This document shows positions 58,601 to 64,000 of a stretch of DNA of 64,000 nucleotides, one piece after another. The notes under the pieces are model-generated. The model saw only the letters and a program-made list of their open reading frames with translations, ran no database searches and was not told where the DNA came from. The stretch covers positions 1,054,001-1,118,000 of the forward strand of contig JANATG010000001.1 of assembly GCA_029449235.1 (NCBI GenBank), in the 5' to 3' direction. Source of the stretch: Linnemannia schmuckeri. Its lineage: Eukaryota > Mortierellomycota > Mortierellomycetes > Mortierellales > Mortierellaceae. The position numbers were made by a program, and so were the translations under genes. Position 1 is the first letter of the stretch; each line of letters starts with the position of its first letter.

Positions 58601-60985
58601 CTACGCCTTCCAGAGTAAGACGCGTCCATCGACGGTATAGACAGCCAGCACGTTTGAGAACGGATGTGACGCCATTCCAATCACCTCACTGTCCGCAACA
58701 GGGATCGACTTGATCACCTTCGCAGAATCCGAGTAGAAACAATGCACCTGACTGTTCTCAGCTAGACAGTACACAATTTCCGCCTGGGGCGACAACGCCA
58801 CAGCCAAATAATCCGTCAGCGGCACGCCCAAGCCTTCCTTCCTCGCAGAATCGGTTCCTGCTACTGCCTTGGCCGCCGTCGCATCTTTGACGGCGCCCTC
58901 GGTCAGACTCTCGGGTGATGTGAACTTGCGAATCGGTGCTCCGTCCATGGTCAAAAGGTAGGCTGTAGGCGACCTCATGCAAACAAGGATCTGATTGGGT
59001 TTGGGGAAAGGTATGCTCGAGTTCACAGTCAGACCTGCCGCGCCTGCCATTGTTCCTGTACCATCGTGTGGTGAGAATGATCTTATGCAGCCCGCTGTCT
59101 TGTAATCCCAAATCTATATACCCATCATTCGTAAGACATGCCCATTAGTAATGGTTTTATCAGATTCAGAGCAGGCCATGGTTTTCGCGTGTTTAGATGG
59201 TTGTGGCTACCTTGATAGTGCCGTCTGAACTGGATGTAATAACTTGGGTTCCGTCGAGAGAAAAGGATGCGTGGTTCACAAACGAAGTATGTCCTCTAAA
59301 CTCTCGGAGCATCTTGCCCGACTTCAGTCCATGCAACCTACCGTCCGAAAGAATGAGCAAATAGAGCATTAATAAGTTCTCACAACAAAGACCAGAGAGA
59401 GACATAAAAACACCAATCCAGTATGAAGACAATACCTGACAACCAGATCAAAGGAAGCACTGAGAATCTGGGTACCATCCGGCGAAAAACAGACAGAGGT
59501 GACACCTCCTTGATGAGCAGGCGAGTATCGTCGAAGACACTGTCCAGTTTGAATCTTCCAAACCTTGATCTTTCCGTCCTGTGCTCCTGACGCCAACATC
59601 TCGCTATCCTTGCTGAAGCCCAAACAAAGGACTGCCGACTCCATAGCCATCAAATTGTCCTATTAAAACGAGTTCGTGATAGGCATTAGCGCTACGGAAC
59701 AAACGTTAGTTAAGCTGGAACTAATAATTGTAAACACAGAGTCCATTCGTTACCTCGGCCTGATATTTGAGATCCTTGCGAAGCTTTGCTGTAAGGTAAT
59801 TCCAGATCTCAATAAAACCATCCACGCTTCCTGTAACAAGATATTGACCGTTGGGTGAAAATGCAACGCACTCTGCATGCTGCTTCTTGGGGAACTGTGA
59901 TTACATACAAAAAATCCGAAATGATACTGTTAGCTAATTGCCAATTGTCTAAAAAACGATCAAAGTATCAATGAACGAGACAGGTGGAATCTACCTTGAT
60001 GGTGTTGTAGCATTTTGAAGGAACGTCGTCGGTCTCTGCCTGAACAACAGGTACGGTACCTCTGAAGAGGTCGTATGCAGAATCGGGTGGCAACATGCCC
60101 TGTTGCTCCTGAAACTTCAAAGCCTGCCCCAAGAGGGTCATCAGTCTCGAGGGTGCCACGACAGTGACTTCACTGGACAGTGCCTGGGCAATGATCTGTC
60201 TCCGCTTTTCCTTTGACACGCCATTGGGGTAAGCCTCCTTGGGATCAAACTGAGAACGCGACAGCACATGCTCAAGATGCAGGTATCGATCCGGAAATTG
60301 ATCCCGAAGTAGTTGAGTGGGGTTGGTCTGGCGCAGCAACGTCCTGGCTGTTCCAATCTCTTTAAGTTCTACGAGCTCGATAACAATCTGAATCCCGTAT
60401 GTTGACGTTAGTATCTCTCCATGTTGAGCTCCAAGGATTATTATCATTTGTAAACTATCGTGAGCCAAATGCATTACCTGCTCGTAGAGGTCCATGAGCT
60501 TCTTCTCGGGAATCTTGAGCTGGGAGACGATACGGAGGACATTATCCCAGTGCCCTTGCAAAATCTCGGACGAAAATGCCTCAACACTCTCCACGGTGTT
60601 CAACGCAACAGTCGTTTCCTCCTGTAAGGATCAATCGATATGCAAAAAGAATAAATATCTTAGCAAATTAATCCTGATACGTTTTCGATCGAAACTAGTC
60701 AAGGAGAAAAAAGTAATGCTATGAGGGGGGGTTGGCTTGCCTGAAGGGTCGCAAGAGTTCTAAAAAGATTGTTCTCCTTCAAGAACTGCTGGATAAGACG
60801 AATCACACTATGTTTAAGAAAAAATGCGGTTGGTTCAATAAGAATATTTTTTCTATGAGTTTCGCTTGTTACGTCTTTTCAGACCCTACGCCTTTGTTTT
60901 TGCTTTTTGCCTTTTTTTTTTCTCATTTGGCCTAGGAGGTGAATGCTGTGAGTACTTAGACATACTCGCTGGATTCGATTTCCAT
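58601..60985 (-). CDS. SMU1: SMU1 WD40 splicing factor
   Basis: Eight exons: 60985-60966, 60807-60741, 60621-60478, 60387-59995, 59894-59754, 59659-59436, 59337-59211 and 59113-58601, total 542 residues. The first exon gives only MEIESS plus two bases. The N-terminus DVIRLIQQFLKENN, FRTLATLQEET is a LisH domain; ESVEAFSSEILQGHWDNVL is the CTLH part. ELVELKEIGTARTLLRQTNP, SKEKRRQIIAQAL and PSRLMTLLGQALK are SMU1 blocks. The WD40 propeller has FSPNGQYLVTGSVDGFIEIWN, ASGAQDGKIKVWK, FRGHTSFVN and an end VYTVDGRVLLWKA. SMU1 partners RED in the B-complex spliceosome and helps splice short introns. Intron 2 uses a GC donor (CTTCAG/GCAAGC). Confidence 0.96.
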
Positions 60986-61391
60986 GGTGTTCGTATTTGC
61001 TGACGACATTGTGCACTTGTGAATTTCCTAATCCCTTTGAAATGATCCTGTGTGGAGTTAAAGAGTTGAATTGGAGGCTGGGTGCTTCTTTGCCACGAAA
61101 TCGAGCAAGCGAGTGGTAAATATTCAGATATCTGGGTCGTGTGCAATTATAAATATGTTCACAGCGAGATGTGCAGTTAAAGAAATTTACGGCGTCATTC
61201 TGGACACTTATGACTTTCTTTCGCCTTCGACGGGGCTCTCCCGCTCTTCCCTCTTCTCTTGCTGCCTTTTTTTTTTGTTTCTTCACCATCACCTCTGACA
61301 TACACACACAAGCATCCTTTGCATACGCCAAATACAACTCACATCACACACTTTAACAGCAACTACAACAGCACACAACACACAACACATC
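60986..61391. promoter_or_regulatory. divergent promoter between SMU1 and RAB5
   Basis: 406 bases between the two start codons. The plus strand ends in CA-rich leader sequence before the RAB5 ATG. No specific site is claimed. Confidence 0.4.
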
Positions 61392-63747
61392 ATGTCCCAA
61401 GCTAACGACGCCGCAGGCCCTACTGCCAGCAACATGAAGCCAGTCCAAGTCAAGCTGGTCCTCCTTGGTAATTGAGCACCACTATTCTCTCCTTTTATTT
61501 TCTTTCTCTCTCTCTCCCCCTTATATCTTGCCTTCTTCAGGACACTGCCCAGTTAGCAGCACAGTCAAAAACAGGGTTTATTTGATGTTTTCTAGCAAGT
61601 AGTGTAAAACAACCAGCCGGGATCGTCTGCATTTGCAGAGTGGCGCATAGTGAAAGCGTGCAGTCGAGCTTGGCATGCACTGCACCAAGCAGCACTTCTC
61701 AATCAACCCTTTTTTCATGTTGAGGGAAGCAATAGGCCAAAAGTCGACACTTTCTGCACCTCCTCGGGATTGTCACCAACAACAAAAAAAAAAATAACAA
61801 AAAAGGTGTGCTTTTGTATTCACAGGAGCTTCGTTCAAAGGAACTTCTCTGTCCAACCAACATTCTTTTTTCATTCTTCCCTGGTGCCAGTGTAACGTGG
61901 CTCGCTATTTGGAGTCGATAAGAAAAAAGAGAATTCATGTGAAGTGACGGAACGAATTAGTGCCGAGAGGAGTGGTGTCAGGCAAGGAACAAAAGGACAA
62001 GCAAAGCAGTTACTCGTTTCAGTATGAACTGCATGTCTGTGCTTCTATCAAAACCAATGCCCGGAAGAGGTATGGTGACAAGAAGCGGGCCACTCAAACA
62101 CGATCACTGTAGATGTAACCGATGACGAACATGCGACGAAAAGTGAGAAAAAAGAGTAGTTTTGGACCCATCCAAAAAAAGATCAAAAACCTGACCCAAC
62201 TAAATATCATATCTTTACATGGGTCTTCAGGAGTGAAGCGATAACATGACATGAACTTGCAGCGGCAACGTCCTTAACATCAACATCAACAACAACAACA
62301 ATAACTGCAAAACAACAAGGAAATAAGGCAAGATCCATTGGGAATATGTATTTATATACATAGGAGAATGAAGATGCAAGTGCACATGTGGGGAGATAGG
62401 CGGTTGTTAGAAACCATCTCGTGTACCTTTCCTTCTGTTAACGACCAATGGGGCATACAGACACAAATGAATGGCCCTTTGATGGTGACCCGTGCGGTGT
62501 TGAATTGATATTCTAACTCAAAGACAACTCCTCTATCTTTTTTTGGACTAATCTTAGGTGAGGCCGCTGTTGGAAAGTCGAGTCTTGTTCTTCGATTTGT
62601 AAACGATGAGTTCCAGCTCAACAAGGAGCCAACCATCGGAGGTGAGTTCGGGATCGGATAAAATGGGCGTAATGACATGGCCTACGTGCGTGCGTGCCTG
62701 TCTGTCTCATCGCGAGACTGATCTAACTCTTCAATCGACATCTGACTGACTCCCTTCTGTTCTCCTTTTTTTTTTCTCACTCTCACGTCTGCTGCTACTA
62801 CTTACTCCCTTTTTATGTACAATCATTTGCATGGTCGTCAATAGCCGCTTTCTTGACCCAGAAGTGCCGCCTGGAAGATAAGGTCATCAAGTTCGAGATC
62901 TGGGATACCGGTAAGGAGCTGCGTGCTGTATCCAACTTGTAATCATACGAATTTCATCCCCATTCTTTTCAGACATGTTTTTGCTCACTGTTATTATTTT
63001 GCTGTTTATTATTTTTTTTCCACTTTTTCAGCTGGACAGGAGCGTTTCCACTCGTTGGCACCCATGTACTACAGGAATGCGCAGGCTGCTGTGATTGTCT
63101 ACGATGTCACCAAGGCTGTAAGTGCTCATCATGACTTTTTTTAGCGAAGCCAATTTTCTCACCCCATTGTATTACTGCCTGAATTTGATTCTTGAACGGT
63201 GGAACCACACGACTGCCTGACTCGAAAAACTAACAACACTTGTTTTTCAATTTTTTTGTTCATGCTATTCCAGTCGTCACTGGAGAAGGCCAAGTCATGG
63301 GTGAAGGAGTTGCAGCGTCAGGCCAACCCCAACATTGTGATTGCATTGACAGGAAACAAGGTTGATTTGGTTGCCAACCGCAAGAACCGGACGAATAACG
63401 ACGGCGAAGTTGATGAGGATGGCGAACAGGACGCACAGGAGATTGACGACGACGAAGAGGACGACGAGGACTATGCTATCACTCGCCAAGTCCCTACTGA
63501 GGAGGCCAGCGCTTATGCTCAGGAGTCAGGATTGTTGTTCTTTGAGACGTCGGCCAAGAACGGTCAGGGAGTCGCAGAGGTGTTCACAGAAATTGCCAAG
63601 AAGATTCCCTTGGAGCACATTCTTTCATCGAGCCGAGGCGCACGCGCAGGAGGAGCCAACGGCAGCAATGGCCGCGTGGACCTTCAGAACGGCGCCAATG
63701 GTCAGCGTCTCGGAGGACAGCAGGAGAAGGGTGGCTGTGCCTGTTAA
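61392..63747 (+). CDS. VPS21: Rab5-family GTPase with acidic insert
   Basis: Five exons: 61392-61467, 62558-62641, 62845-62910, 63032-63117 and 63274-63747, total 261 residues. The P-loop GEAAVGKSS starts at residue 26; switch I ends EPTIGAAFLTQKC, the Rab5 signature; then WDTAGQERFHSLAPMYYRNAQ, TGNKVDL and ETSAKNG. The C-terminus CAC is the prenylation site. Rab5 directs early-endosome fusion; yeast has Vps21, Ypt52 and Ypt53. Between NKVDL and the ETSAK block lies an extra acidic stretch of about 30 residues (GEVDEDGEQDAQEIDDDEED), which makes the protein about 45 residues longer than usual. Intron 1 is 1090 bases. The symbol is assigned by family; Ypt52 is the alternative. Confidence 0.94.
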
Positions 63748-64000
63748 ACGCCCTTTGACGTTCTTTCAATTTCCTCTCTCGTTCACACTCTATCTATATC
63801 AATTGGATTCTTGGGCTTGGCACAGACGCTGCCCCCCCTCCTGCCCTTGCTCCTCCCTTTTTTACACTTTGTCTCTTTTTGTTCCGACACGGCCACTTTT
63901 TTACACACCTGTGTGGCATTTGGATCGACACTACCTCCCTTTTTTTTTCTCGTAACCCTTGTATTTCACGACTTTTTTCACTTTTGTTGTTTGTGTCTCA
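63748..64000 (+). other. 3' flank of RAB5
   Basis: C/T-rich 3' region to the end of the window; no AATAAA seen before the edge. Confidence 0.5.

Noticed and set aside
1..64000. tRNA or rRNA genes
   Set aside because: I scanned for TTCGANNCC B-box patterns and rRNA blocks on both strands by eye and found none convincing; a tRNAscan run would be decisive.

Overview
The window is nuclear DNA of a filamentous fungus. Genes are split by short GT-AG introns (two use GC-AG), there are no operons, and the spaces between genes are full of pyrimidine tracts and microsatellites. The gene set (SMU1, an NST1 that keeps its full core, a TMF/Sgm1 golgin, an HSPA12-like Hsp70, a Rab5 with an acidic insert) and the gene style suggest an early-diverging lineage such as Mortierellomycota/Mucoromycota. 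That placement is inference; no rRNA or marker locus is present to prove it. Exon boundaries were read from splice signals and checked by reading-frame arithmetic.

Layout. 1-10.7 kb: a small one-exon gene (870), a long Ser-rich orphan on the minus strand (1958-4132), a gene-poor purine/pyrimidine-rich stretch, and a coiled-coil protein (8517-10614). 12.6-19.4 kb: an HSPA12-like Hsp70 and the golgin TMF1/SGM1. 19.5-26.6 kb: four small one-exon genes coding for related 64-73 aa proteins, in two tandem pairs facing away from each other; the gene at 870 is a more distant relative. 26.9-28.4 kb: ribosomal protein eS19. 30.6-32.7 kb: a decayed DHA2-type MFS transporter. 33.0-35.7 kb: two secreted-protein genes, one interrupted by an in-frame TGA. 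36.3-40.0 kb: a WD40 protein with a 1.5 kb intron. 43.0-44.7 kb: a sugar porter. 45.2-48.7 kb: mitochondrial succinyl-CoA ligase alpha and ATPase inhibitor IF1, divergently arranged. 49.8-54.7 kb: NST1. 55.0-57.8 kb: lanosterol synthase ERG7. 58.6-61.0 kb: splicing factor SMU1. 61.4-63.7 kb: a Rab5 GTPase.

Most recognised genes are housekeeping: mitochondrial energy metabolism (LSC1, IF1), sterol synthesis (ERG7), endosome/Golgi traffic (Rab5, TMF), translation (eS19) and splicing (SMU1). The most unusual item is the small-protein family. Its members share an N-terminal FFK...KNKTASAA-TP-QTPR-S motif, have different C-termini, lack introns and carry near-identical TATAAATA promoters; I recognise no described family.
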